DNA of 46,722 nucleotides from Lachnospiraceae bacterium (GTDB lineage Bacteria > Bacillota > Clostridia > Lachnospirales > Lachnospiraceae). Location: positions 1-46,722 of the forward strand of contig JAFQOE010000014.1 in assembly GCA_017395635.1 (NCBI GenBank). The letters are read 5' to 3'. Of this stretch, positions 27,323 through 34,838 are shown piece after piece. Positions within the stretch are counted from its first letter, which is position 1; each line of letters opens with the position of its first letter. The position numbers were made by a program, and so were the translations under genes. Under the pieces are notes generated by a model. The model saw only the letters and a list, made by a program, of their open reading frames with translations. It did no database searches and was not told the origin of the DNA.

Positions 27323-27362
27323 TAATCCCGGCAGGATTCGGTTAGCATTCTCAATCCAGCCT
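27318..27362 (-). terminator. possible terminator after spoIIR
   Basis: On the minus strand GGCTGGATT pairs with AATCCTGCC around one mismatch, and the region runs into ATTATTGTTTTTC. It begins close to the spoIIR stop codon. A competing smaller stem AATCC/GGATT is also possible. Confidence 0.4.
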
Positions 27363-27373
27363 GTAAAAGCATC

Positions 27374-28252
27374 TTATTCACCCATAATCCAGTTCCATAG
27401 ACCCGACTCAATTCTAACATCCGATTTCATAAATAATTCCGCATATTCCTGTGGGGTAAGATTGTCCTCCAAAATTTCTTTGCCTTCTTCTGATACTACA
27501 GAGGTTGTATCATCGATAAAACAAAGCGGTGGATACATAATTCCCCACCAATTCTGTCCTTTGGCCTCTCCAATATCCACACGAAGTGCCTGATAATCCC
27601 CTGCCGGAAAAATCATATCTCCGTATTCCTTTTCCGGAAACGTCTCTTCTGTTATATATACCTCAACGCTATAATCATACCCTTGTTCTACAATCGTGTT
27701 CATTGCAACCATATAAATATTCTGCATATTTGATACAAGAACCTGCTTACTCTGAGCAACACTGGTACATTCTTTTAATAATGGTTTCAAGAAAGTAACC
27801 ACATCCTCTTTCACCGCAAGTTTCAATTCCTGATCTTCGTCAGAGTCACTGTTAGCTCTAACATGAAATCTCATAATATTATAATACGGTTCACCCTCTT
27901 CCACATTACCATCCACTTCATCCATAACAAGAATATCTTCATTCATATCATTCTCCGATAATAAGGTTCCTAACACCAATTCTGCTGTATTCTTCCACTC
28001 CTCTGAATCCACTTCTCCCAACACAGCCAAAGCCTCTTCATCCATTTCAAAAGCATCCTCCCCCAACAGCAAATCCACATTCTCTCCAACAGCATATGCC
28101 TCTGCCACCACATCAAAACTATTCGATACCGCACGAATTGTCTGTTCAATTCCTCCTTCTTCATTCTCTCTATAATAAGAAATTGTAGTAACCAAAACTC
28201 CACCTACTACGCCTAACAAAACAGCTATGCATATATCACGAAATACTTTCAT
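27374..28252 (-). CDS. spoIIR: stage II sporulation protein R with a long insertion
   Basis: In sporulating Firmicutes the forespore signal protein SpoIIR triggers SpoIIGA processing of pro-sigma-E. This 292-residue homologue has an N-terminal membrane or signal segment (about 8-25) and the family domain from about residue 124, starting YYNIMRFHVRANSDSDEDQ and ending SGLWNWIMGE; WGIMYPPLCF also fits the family. Between these lies about 90 residues of acidic sequence (about 30-122), which the usual protein of roughly 220 residues lacks. GAAGGAAT precedes the ATG at 28252. No clear sigma-F promoter was recognised upstream; a 13-bp hairpin lies there instead. Confidence 0.9.
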   Translation of the reverse strand: MKVFRDICIAVLLGVVGGVLVTTISYYRENEEGGIEQTIRAVSNSFDVVAEAYAVGENVDLLLGEDAFEMDEEALAVLGEVDSEEWKNTAELVLGTLLSENDMNEDILVMDEVDGNVEEGEPYYNIMRFHVRANSDSDEDQELKLAVKEDVVTFLKPLLKECTSVAQSKQVLVSNMQNIYMVAMNTIVEQGYDYSVEVYITEETFPEKEYGDMIFPAGDYQALRVDIGEAKGQNWWGIMYPPLCFIDDTTSVVSEEGKEILEDNLTPQEYAELFMKSDVRIESGLWNWIMGE

Positions 28253-28279
28253 TCATAATTCCTTCTTTCATTCTTATTC

Positions 28280-28315
28280 ATAACTGTTCAGACCATTCAA
28301 CATCTGAACAGTTAT
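28280..28315. repeat. 13-bp perfect inverted repeat upstream of spoIIR
   Basis: ATAACTGTTCAGA (28280-28292) and TCTGAACAGTTAT (28303-28315) flank a 10-nt loop. The arm recurs in part at 12469-12480 (TAACTGTTCAGA) and at about 44710 (TAACTGTTC). It may be a small dispersed repeat or an operator. A second, AT-rich inverted repeat, ACCATTTT/AAAATGGT, lies at about 28350-28380 and could end the upstream transcript. Confidence 0.55.
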
Positions 28316-28461
28316 CCTTATTACTATCTGAAAGTATTGCCTCTTCTAACCATTTTATTCAAAATGTAGTAAAATGGTATCTTGTTTACCTAAAATAATT
28401 GATTACATTCCAATCCCCTTTATAAAACACAAATCTCCTCTGCGAACCTCTATAGATTATT

Positions 28462-29025
28462 CTATGTCATATCACGTTCATCCATAATAAAAACAAGCAT
28501 ATCTATCCCCTTCTGCCGAGCTATCCTATACATTCTCTCCATATCTTCTTTCACATTTCCCTCTGTTCTTGCACATCCAATCACATCAAACGAATTACCA
28601 TACTCCTGCATCAAAAAATTCCTGCGCTTATCCTGTACAGTACAAACCACATCCGGTATATAAAAATACTTAGCTGCAACTCCCTCTACACAATCAAAAT
28701 TCACGTCATAATAAGTTTCCCTTAAATACTCCGTATTCAGACAAGGATATAAGGTACTTTGACGACAAAGAATTTCCTCACTACCATTACCACCTCTCAT
28801 CGCATCACCACCCGGATAACACCTAGAAACAAAACAAGCAATTCCTATTCTCGCCCCTTGTTGCTCTAACTTTAACTCCTCAATCTCCAAATCAACATCC
28901 CTGTAAACCTGAATTCCTTTTCGCGACTTCTCAATTGCATGAATCAATTCCTCGGTTCGTTCACACAGCCACACATTCTCCTCAAAATCCTGCTCTCTCT
29001 TTCTTTTCATAATCAAATCATTCAT
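28462..29025 (-). CDS. divergent, short microbial PARG-like (TIGR02452/DUF2263) protein
   Basis: This 187-residue protein matches the middle of the microbial poly(ADP-ribose) glycohydrolase-like family: PGGDAMRGGNGSEE (71-84), CRQSTLYPCL (87-96) and YIPDVV (122-127). The family signature is GGG-x6-8-QEE; here it reads GGD-x7-SEE, keeping the second Glu. The usual length is near 260-280 residues, and the expected C-terminal GCGAFGN-type segment is missing, since the frame stops at FIMDERDMT. It could be a diverged ADP-ribose binder or a decaying gene. AAAGGAG fits the ATG at 29025 better than the TTG at 29043. A foldback element lies just upstream. Confidence 0.6.
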   Translation of the reverse strand: MNDLIMKRKREQDFEENVWLCERTEELIHAIEKSRKGIQVYRDVDLEIEELKLEQQGARIGIACFVSRCYPGGDAMRGGNGSEEILCRQSTLYPCLNTEYLRETYYDVNFDCVEGVAAKYFYIPDVVCTVQDKRRNFLMQEYGNSFDVIGCARTEGNVKEDMERMYRIARQKGIDMLVFIMDERDMT

Positions 29026-29062
29026 ATCCCATTCTCCTTTCAAAACTACTCCTTCAATAGAT

Positions 29063-29259
29063 GATTGCGAAACTCTGAAAAACGGTCAATGCCTTGTGCA
29101 AGTTTAACAAGTACCATAAGCAGGTGCTTCACAATCCGTCGGTACTTAGTGAGACTTTGTCGAACTTAGTACCGTTACGCATTGTGGCAAGTGCAAACGT
29201 CCTGCGTTGGTCTGTTAAATTTGCACAAGCGTTACAATACAAACTTGAGTTTCGCAATC
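29063..29259. mobile_element. MITE-like foldback element, complete copy of 197 bp
   Basis: Terminal inverted repeats GATTGCGAAACTC (29063-29075) and GAGTTTCGCAATC (29247-29259) enclose nested arms: CTTGTGCAAGTTTAAC with GTTAAATTTGCACAAG, then CACAATCCG with CGCATTGTG, then CGGTACTTAGT with ACTTAGTACCG around a short tip. The element therefore folds nearly end to end and encodes nothing. A 12-bp direct repeat ACTCCTTCAATA lies on each side (29048-29059 and 29267-29278) and may be a target duplication. A second copy begins at 46589. No transposase gene is in the window. Confidence 0.75.
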
Positions 29260-29296
29260 ACCTACCACTCCTTCAATAATTTGATTATAAAAAACA

Positions 29297-29320
29297 GGTT
29301 GTCCAAACCTTTGGACAACC
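29297..29320 (-). terminator. rho-independent terminator after the pyk-CpXC genes
   Basis: GGTTGTCCAAA and its exact complement form an 11-bp stem with a 2-nt loop; on the minus strand it is followed by TGTTTTTTATAA. It begins about 70 bp after the CpXC gene stop. Confidence 0.85.
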
Positions 29321-29391
29321 CATGCTGTTAATTCCTATAAAATTTTGTATCCTTAATCACAATACGAATTCTAAAATTTCAATTTTCCCTT

Positions 29392-30069
29392 TTATGCCTC
29401 AACCTGATGCATCATAATCGCAAGAGCCCAATCCGCATCGATTCTGCAAAGTCCATCCGGTGTATTACGTTCAGCAATACTCTTCAACTTTTGCATCATA
29501 TCCTGATATATTTCCATATTCACATCAGCACACATTGGTGGTTTATTTACAAAAGTAACAACAAACTGATATCCACCGGATGCTTTCTTATCAAAATAAA
29601 TGCCGGTAATCGGAATATCTTTACCCACCTTATTCTTAATCAACGGAACATATACAATCTTCAAAGTTTCAATGTAACGATCATCTAATCCTTCATCAAA
29701 AATAAAAACCTTTTCTCTAAGCTCATTATCATTTCTGACAATTCGATAACGATATCCACCCTGTGCAAGACGCAAACTGTTATCCATACTCAGTCTTTGA
29801 TTATATACTTCTATTTCTTTTCTTGTTTTATCATCCATTGCAGGAACAACCCATAATAGATATTTTCTTTCCATATCATTATATTTACAATTATATGCAA
29901 TTGTAAATGTTGCTTTACAATTTTCACATCCAACCTTGAAAAAAGTATTTCTTAATACCTGTTCTCTCTGTGGTGCATCATACGGAAGTTCAACTTTGCT
30001 CCATACGTTAATATCTAATTCTCTCTTACATTGAGGACATGTTATCTTCTGCGTTTTAACCTCTGCCAT
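29392..30069 (-). CDS. CpXC-domain protein, probable zinc binder
   Basis: This 225-residue cytoplasmic protein begins with two Cys pairs, CPQC (11-14) and CENC (48-51), in the setting ITCPQCKRELDINVW that defines the CpXC domain. The pairs probably hold a zinc ion. The rest (about 65-225) is an unassigned alpha/beta region containing RLAQGGYRYRIVRNDNELREK. Its function is unknown. It starts 38 bp after pyk on the same strand and precedes a strong terminator, so it is likely co-transcribed with pyk. AAGGGAG precedes the ATG at 30069. Confidence 0.85.
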   Translation of the reverse strand: MAEVKTQKITCPQCKRELDINVWSKVELPYDAPQREQVLRNTFFKVGCENCKATFTIAYNCKYNDMERKYLLWVVPAMDDKTRKEIEVYNQRLSMDNSLRLAQGGYRYRIVRNDNELREKVFIFDEGLDDRYIETLKIVYVPLIKNKVGKDIPITGIYFDKKASGGYQFVVTFVNKPPMCADVNMEIYQDMMQKLKSIAERNTPDGLCRIDADWALAIMMHQVEA

Positions 30070-30107
30070 ACATTTTCTCCCTTGTAGATTATATACTTTT
30101 TGATATA

Positions 30108-31847
30108 TTAATTTGATGAAACAATTCCCTTTTCTGCATCCATAGTAACTACTGCACCAGATTTCAAAATCTGCGTTGCATTAGCAGCACCCAAAATAAC
30201 CGGAATATCCAAGCTCAAACCAACGATACCTGCATGTGAGTTGTGACCTTCATTTTCTACAATAATACCGGATGCCTGACGAAGTTCATCCATAATATCA
30301 TTGCTTGTCTCCGGAAGTACAACAATATCGCCTTCTTTGAAATTTTCTACGATATCCATCTCGTCCCGACCTACACAGAGACTCGCCGTTGCTTTGCGAT
30401 TGTTCACACCTCGTCCCTTAATCAAAATATGTCCAACCACATGAACCTTGATTAAATTAGTCGTACCCGATACACCAAGTGGAACACCTGCTGTGATAAC
30501 CGTAATTTCACCCTGTTTCACATATTTTGCTTTTTCCGCTTGTTCAATCGCATGCTCAAACAAATCATCGGTATTAGTCTTCTCTTCTACCATCAAAGGA
30601 AGCACACCCCACGAAAGATTTAACTGTCTCCATACATTCTCATATGGACTACATCCAATAATCGGACATGCAGGTCTATACTTCGAAATCATTCTTGCCG
30701 TCTTACCGGACTTCGTTACTGTTACAATTGCTGTCGCATTCAAATCCATCGCAGTTGTACAGGTTGCATGGGCAATTGCATTGGTAATATCCGGATTCAT
30801 TAAGCTTCCTCTGTTATTAAAACGTTTCACCAAGTCAACATCTGCTTCTGTTCTCTCTGCAATTCGAACCATTGTCTTCAATGCTTCTACCGGATAAAGG
30901 CCTGCCGCTGTCTCACCCGAAAGCATAATTGCCGATGTTCCGTCATATATCGCATTGGCAACATCCGTTGCTTCCGCTCTTGTCGGACGTGGATTCTTCA
31001 TCATGGAATCCAACATCTGAGTTGCCGTAATTACAATCTTTTCTGCATTGTAAACCTTTTTAATAATCATCTTCTGAATAGAAGGTACATCCTCCAACGG
31101 AATCTCAACACCCATATCACCACGGGCAATCATAACACCATCTGACACACGAATAATCTCATCAATATTTTCTACACCTTGCATATTCTCAATTTTCGCA
31201 ATGATATTAATGAAATTACAATTGTGCTGGCTTAAAATATCACGAATCTCCAAAATGTCATCCGCTGTACGAACAAAGGAGGCGGCAATGAAATCAAATC
31301 CCTGCTCAATACCAAAAATGATATCTTCCTTGTCCTTATCACTTACATATGGCATAGAAAGAGGAACATTGGGAACATTAACACCCTTGCGATCTGAAAC
31401 AATACCACCATTTTCAACAACACACATAATATCTGTTTCCGTGATGCTCTCGACACGCATAGAAATCAATCCATCGTCAATCAGAATCTTATTGCCTACT
31501 TTAACATCATTCACCAAATCTGCATAGGTAATAGAAACCTCTGTCTCATCACCCTCTATGTCTCTTGTTGTAAGAGTGAACTCTTGTCCATGCTGCAATT
31601 TTACTTTTCCATCCTTAAATGTCTTAACACGAATCTCCGGACCTTTTGTGTCTAATAATGCCGCAATCGGAAGTCCTAACTCTTCACGAATTCTCTTAAC
31701 ACGATTCAGATTTTTTTCATGTTGGGCATGATCACCATGAGAAAAGTTGAACCTGGCAACATTCATACCCTCTATCATTAATTGTTTCAATACTTTATCA
31801 TCCTCTGTGGATGGTCCTAATGTACATATTATTTTTGTTTTTCGCAT
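30108..31847 (-). CDS. pyk: pyruvate kinase with C-terminal PEP-utilising domain
   Basis: This 579-residue glycolytic enzyme converts phosphoenolpyruvate and ADP to pyruvate and ATP. The N-terminus is MRKTKIICTLGPSTEDD; the barrel shows ITATQMLDSM and PTRAEATDVANAIYDGTSA. After the usual pyruvate kinase end near residue 475 there is an extra swivelling PEP-utilising domain with EGHNSHAGIVG, whose His is the conserved one. This long form is common in Firmicutes. AGAGGAGG precedes the ATG at 31847; the open frame nine codons further up lacks such a site. Its promoter lies inside the terminator of the upstream gene. Confidence 0.95.
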   Translation of the reverse strand: MRKTKIICTLGPSTEDDKVLKQLMIEGMNVARFNFSHGDHAQHEKNLNRVKRIREELGLPIAALLDTKGPEIRVKTFKDGKVKLQHGQEFTLTTRDIEGDETEVSITYADLVNDVKVGNKILIDDGLISMRVESITETDIMCVVENGGIVSDRKGVNVPNVPLSMPYVSDKDKEDIIFGIEQGFDFIAASFVRTADDILEIRDILSQHNCNFINIIAKIENMQGVENIDEIIRVSDGVMIARGDMGVEIPLEDVPSIQKMIIKKVYNAEKIVITATQMLDSMMKNPRPTRAEATDVANAIYDGTSAIMLSGETAAGLYPVEALKTMVRIAERTEADVDLVKRFNNRGSLMNPDITNAIAHATCTTAMDLNATAIVTVTKSGKTARMISKYRPACPIIGCSPYENVWRQLNLSWGVLPLMVEEKTNTDDLFEHAIEQAEKAKYVKQGEITVITAGVPLGVSGTTNLIKVHVVGHILIKGRGVNNRKATASLCVGRDEMDIVENFKEGDIVVLPETSNDIMDELRQASGIIVENEGHNSHAGIVGLSLDIPVILGAANATQILKSGAVVTMDAEKGIVSSN

Positions 31848-31876
31848 TATTCTTCCTCCTCTTGACCGACACATCT

Positions 31877-31905
31877 ATTGTACATCAATATAAAAAGAGC
31901 GACAA
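31877..31905 (-). promoter_or_regulatory. probable pyk promoter overlapping the upstream terminator
   Basis: On the minus strand TTGTCG (31900-31905) and TACAAT (31877-31882) are 17 bp apart. The -35 is part of the 3' arm of the terminator that ends the alarmone synthetase transcript. Confidence 0.55.
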
Positions 31906-31935
31906 GTTAAAACTTTGCCATCTTGTCACTCTTTT
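31893..31935 (-). terminator. rho-independent terminator after the alarmone synthetase gene
   Basis: AAAAGAGCGACAAG (31893-31906) pairs with CTTGTCACTCTTTT (31922-31935) at 13 of 14 positions. On the minus strand the stem runs into TTTTTATA. Confidence 0.8.
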
Positions 31936-31963
31936 CAAAAAAATGTGCATTTATTCGTCGTGC

Positions 31964-32713
31964 TTATTCATCAATAATAATCTCTGTTACATCTTTATCA
32001 TGCTCCACTGCATCCAATTTCATACGAATCTGTTGCATAATCATATCTGTTTCTGCAATGCGGTCTGCACAAGAAAGAAGCTCTGCTGCAATAATCTCCT
32101 CATCTTCCGGATTAATATTTTTCTTATATTTCAGCTCATGGTCGAGACTAGCCCAAAAATCCATAGCAATGGTTCTTATCTGAATCTCTACCCGCATCGG
32201 AGTCTTCCCCTTAGAAAAGAACACCGGAATCTCCACTATCATATGATAGCTTCGATATCCATTATCTTTCGGATATTTGATATAATCCTTAATCTTAATC
32301 AGCTTCAAATCATCTTGCATTGCCAGCATTGCCGCAATGGTATAAATATCATCAATGAATTCACATATGATTCGAACACCGGCTACATCCGAAAGGTTTG
32401 CCATGATTGCTTCCACCGTAAATGGTAATCCTTTTCGCATAAGTTTTTGTGTAATACTCTCCGGTTTCTTTACTCTGGAAATAATACTGCTAATCGGATT
32501 ACGATGATATCTCACAGACATTTCATCGTTTAATACTTCTGCCTTTGTCTGCACCTCACGAATGGCACATTTGTACATCATCATCATTTCCTGAAACTGC
32601 TGGGAATTTTGCATTATAATCTTTAACTGCTCCATCAAATCATCCGGCATCCTTGTAATCTCATGTCCTTTTTCCCGAAGACTTGGAAGCATAATGTTAT
32701 CTTGTTCTGTCAT
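31964..32713 (-). CDS. small alarmone synthetase, RelQ/YjbM-like (p)ppGpp synthetase
   Basis: This 249-residue protein holds only a RelA/SpoT synthetase domain, with no hydrolase, TGS or ACT domains, so it should make (p)ppGpp in a ribosome-independent way. Typical segments are NLSDVAGVRIICEFIDDIY, DYIKYPKDNGYRSYHMIV and EIQIRTIAMDFWASLDHELKYK; the last contains the conserved EIQIRT and LEHE-like (here LDHE) motif. C-terminal helices (about 195-249) fit the tetramerising tail of RelQ-type proteins. It is transcribed alone and ends in a strong terminator. GAGGTG precedes the ATG at 32713. RelP is the alternative assignment. Confidence 0.9.
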   Translation of the reverse strand: MTEQDNIMLPSLREKGHEITRMPDDLMEQLKIIMQNSQQFQEMMMMYKCAIREVQTKAEVLNDEMSVRYHRNPISSIISRVKKPESITQKLMRKGLPFTVEAIMANLSDVAGVRIICEFIDDIYTIAAMLAMQDDLKLIKIKDYIKYPKDNGYRSYHMIVEIPVFFSKGKTPMRVEIQIRTIAMDFWASLDHELKYKKNINPEDEEIIAAELLSCADRIAETDMIMQQIRMKLDAVEHDKDVTEIIIDE

Positions 32714-33078
32714 TTTTCACCTCATGTATATTCTTCTGTCATAATCTTTGCTAGTAAATGTTCTTTACTCGGCAATCACATATATTCTATCTATTGAACA
32801 AACAAATTTGTAAATATGTTGCATTTATACCTATTTCATTTTTTACAAATCGAATTCTAGTATAACACGAGATTATTAAATATGTATGAACAAAATAGTG
32901 AAGAAAATCTGAAAATCTGCATTTTTCTTTTAATTAATCCTATATATCCTTGACTTTTTATACCATATTTAATAAAATTTACTTTAATTAATAAAAGCGT
33001 TAAAGCTTTGCATTCAAAAAGCAAAGATGTGACTACAGCTAAACATTTACTATATATAAGTTACAAAGGAGAAGAATT
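32714..33078. other. divergent intergenic region between alarmone synthetase and acyl-CoA synthetase
   Basis: This region holds the plus-strand promoter annotated at 32950. The left half must hold the minus-strand promoter of the alarmone synthetase gene; TTTACA followed after 19 bp by TAGAAT (minus strand, about 32780-32815) is a weak candidate. A small hairpin CTTTGC/GCAAAG lies in the plus-strand leader near 33005-33026. Confidence 0.35.
32950..32978 (+). promoter_or_regulatory. sigma-A promoter of the acyl-CoA synthetase gene
   Basis: TTGACT (32950-32955) and TAAAAT (32973-32978) are 17 bp apart on the plus strand, about 100 bp upstream of the ATG. The leader is therefore about 95 nt. 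Confidence 0.65.
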
Positions 33079-34713
33079 ATGCCAATTACCGAAGTATTGG
33101 AACGCAATGTCAAAATGTATCCGAATGACATTTGTTTAGTAGAAATTAACCCTGAGGTAAGTGAGGTTCGCCGCGTTACCTGGAAAGAATATGAGTTAAT
33201 GGAACCTAACCCAACCACACACTACAGACGCGAGATTACATGGTCTGTTATGGACGAAAAGGCAAACCGTTTTGCCAATTTACTTATCAGCCGTGGAATC
33301 AAAAAAGGGGATAAGGTTGCAATTTTATTAATGAACTGTTTGGAATGGTTACCAATTTATTTTGGTATATTGAAAACCGGTGCGTTAGCCGTTCCTTTGA
33401 ACTTTCGTTATGCACCAGACGAGATTGAATACTGCGTGAATTTGGCAGATGTGGATATTCTTGTATTTGGTCCGGAATTTATCGGGCGTGTGGAGGAAAT
33501 TGCAGATAGTATCAGCAAGAACCGTTTATTATTCTATGTTGGAGAAAACTGTCCATCCTTTGCAGAGGATTATAATGCCATGACAGCCAACTGCTCTTCT
33601 ATGTCACCAAATATTCGTTTGACCGATGCAGATGACGCTGCTATTTATTTTTCTTCCGGAACAACAGGTTTTCCGAAGGCAATTTTACACAACCACGAAA
33701 GCTTGATGCATTCCTGCCGTGTTGAGCAGAATCATCACAGCCAGACAAGAGAAGATGTATTCCTATGCATTCCGCCTCTTTATCACACTGGTGCGAAAAT
33801 GCACTGGTTTGGAAGCTTCTTAGCAGGAAGCAAAGCCGTATTATTAAAAGGTACAAAACCGGAATACATATTAGATGCAGTGTCAAAGGAAAAATGTACT
33901 ATCGTATGGTTGTTAGTACCTTGGGCACAGGATATCTTAGAGTCGATCGAAAGTGGTAAGGTCAATTTAAATGATTATGAATTAGAACAGTGGAGATTGA
34001 TGCACATCGGTGCACAACCGGTTCCACCTAGTCTAATTAAGAAATGGAAAGAAATCTTCCCGAACCATCAATACGATACAAACTACGGTTTAAGTGAGTC
34101 CATCGGACCAGGATGCGTACACTTAGGTGTAGAAAACATCCACAAAGTTGGTGCAATTGGTAAAGCCGGATTCGGATGGGAAGTTAAAATTATTGATGAA
34201 CAGGGCAATACAGTAGAACGCGGCGGCGTTGGTGAATTATGTGTAAAAGGTCCTGGTGTTATGACTTGTTATTATCACGACGAAAAAGCAACCAACGAAG
34301 TTTTACACGATGGTTGGTTATACACCGGCGATATGGCGCAGGAAGACGAAGACGGATTTATCTTCCTTGTAGACCGTAAGAAAGATGTTATCATCAGCGG
34401 TGGTGAGAATATTTATCCAGTACAGATTGAGGACTTTATCCGCACTCACAATGCGGTACATGACGTTGCCGTAATCGGTCTTCCAGACAAGCGTCTCGGC
34501 GAGATTACATGTGCTATCATTGAAGTCAAAGAAGGAATGACTATGACAGAAGACGACGTTAACGAGCTTTGCAAACAGCTTCCTCGTTACAAGAGACCTC
34601 GTCAGGTTATCTTTGCAGACATTCCTCGTAACCCTACAGGTAAGATTGAAAAACCTAAACTTCGTGAAATGTATGCAGGCGGTAGTGTAGTCGATGCACA
34701 AAACAGAGGATAA
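33079..34713 (+). CDS. acyl-CoA synthetase, class I adenylate-forming enzyme
   Basis: This 544-residue ATP-dependent ligase should activate a carboxylic acid to its CoA thioester. Adenylation motifs are complete: YFSSGTTGFPKA (190-201), YGLSES (336-341), GWLYTGD (about 412-418), DRKKDVIISGGENIYP (from about 432) and PTGKIEK with the catalytic Lys near 522. A short insertion (about 40-52) separates the first strands. The acid substrate (fatty, aromatic or bile acid) cannot be told from these motifs. AAAGGAG precedes the ATG at 33079. It is monocistronic, with its own promoter and terminator, and opposes its neighbours in direction. Confidence 0.88.
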   Translation: MPITEVLERNVKMYPNDICLVEINPEVSEVRRVTWKEYELMEPNPTTHYRREITWSVMDEKANRFANLLISRGIKKGDKVAILLMNCLEWLPIYFGILKTGALAVPLNFRYAPDEIEYCVNLADVDILVFGPEFIGRVEEIADSISKNRLLFYVGENCPSFAEDYNAMTANCSSMSPNIRLTDADDAAIYFSSGTTGFPKAILHNHESLMHSCRVEQNHHSQTREDVFLCIPPLYHTGAKMHWFGSFLAGSKAVLLKGTKPEYILDAVSKEKCTIVWLLVPWAQDILESIESGKVNLNDYELEQWRLMHIGAQPVPPSLIKKWKEIFPNHQYDTNYGLSESIGPGCVHLGVENIHKVGAIGKAGFGWEVKIIDEQGNTVERGGVGELCVKGPGVMTCYYHDEKATNEVLHDGWLYTGDMAQEDEDGFIFLVDRKKDVIISGGENIYPVQIEDFIRTHNAVHDVAVIGLPDKRLGEITCAIIEVKEGMTMTEDDVNELCKQLPRYKRPRQVIFADIPRNPTGKIEKPKLREMYAGGSVVDAQNRG

Positions 34714-34742
34714 TACATATATATTTCCTATACATAAGAAAT

Positions 34743-34772
34743 CCGGCATATGCAAATATCTGCACATGCCGG
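34743..34772 (+). terminator. rho-independent terminator after the acyl-CoA synthetase gene
   Basis: CCGGCATATGCA (34743-34754) pairs with TGCACATGCCGG (34761-34772), with one mismatch, and is followed by GTTTTCCTTTT on the plus strand. Confidence 0.85.
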
Positions 34773-34838
34773 GTTTTCCTTTTCGTAACTATTCATTACC
34801 TTCATAACTACTCTTTTTCTATAACTTTACAAATCGTA

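Noticed and set aside
28253..28461. Sigma-F promoter upstream of spoIIR
   Set aside because: Expected by analogy with Bacillus, but I could not find a convincing pair of elements at correct spacing.
29048..29278. CRISPR-like or tandem repeat array
   Set aside because: The repeats are inverted and nested, with no regular spacers.
34318..34767. 149-residue minus-strand open frame inside the acyl-CoA synthetase gene
   Set aside because: It is antisense to conserved motifs of a real gene and has no domain of its own.
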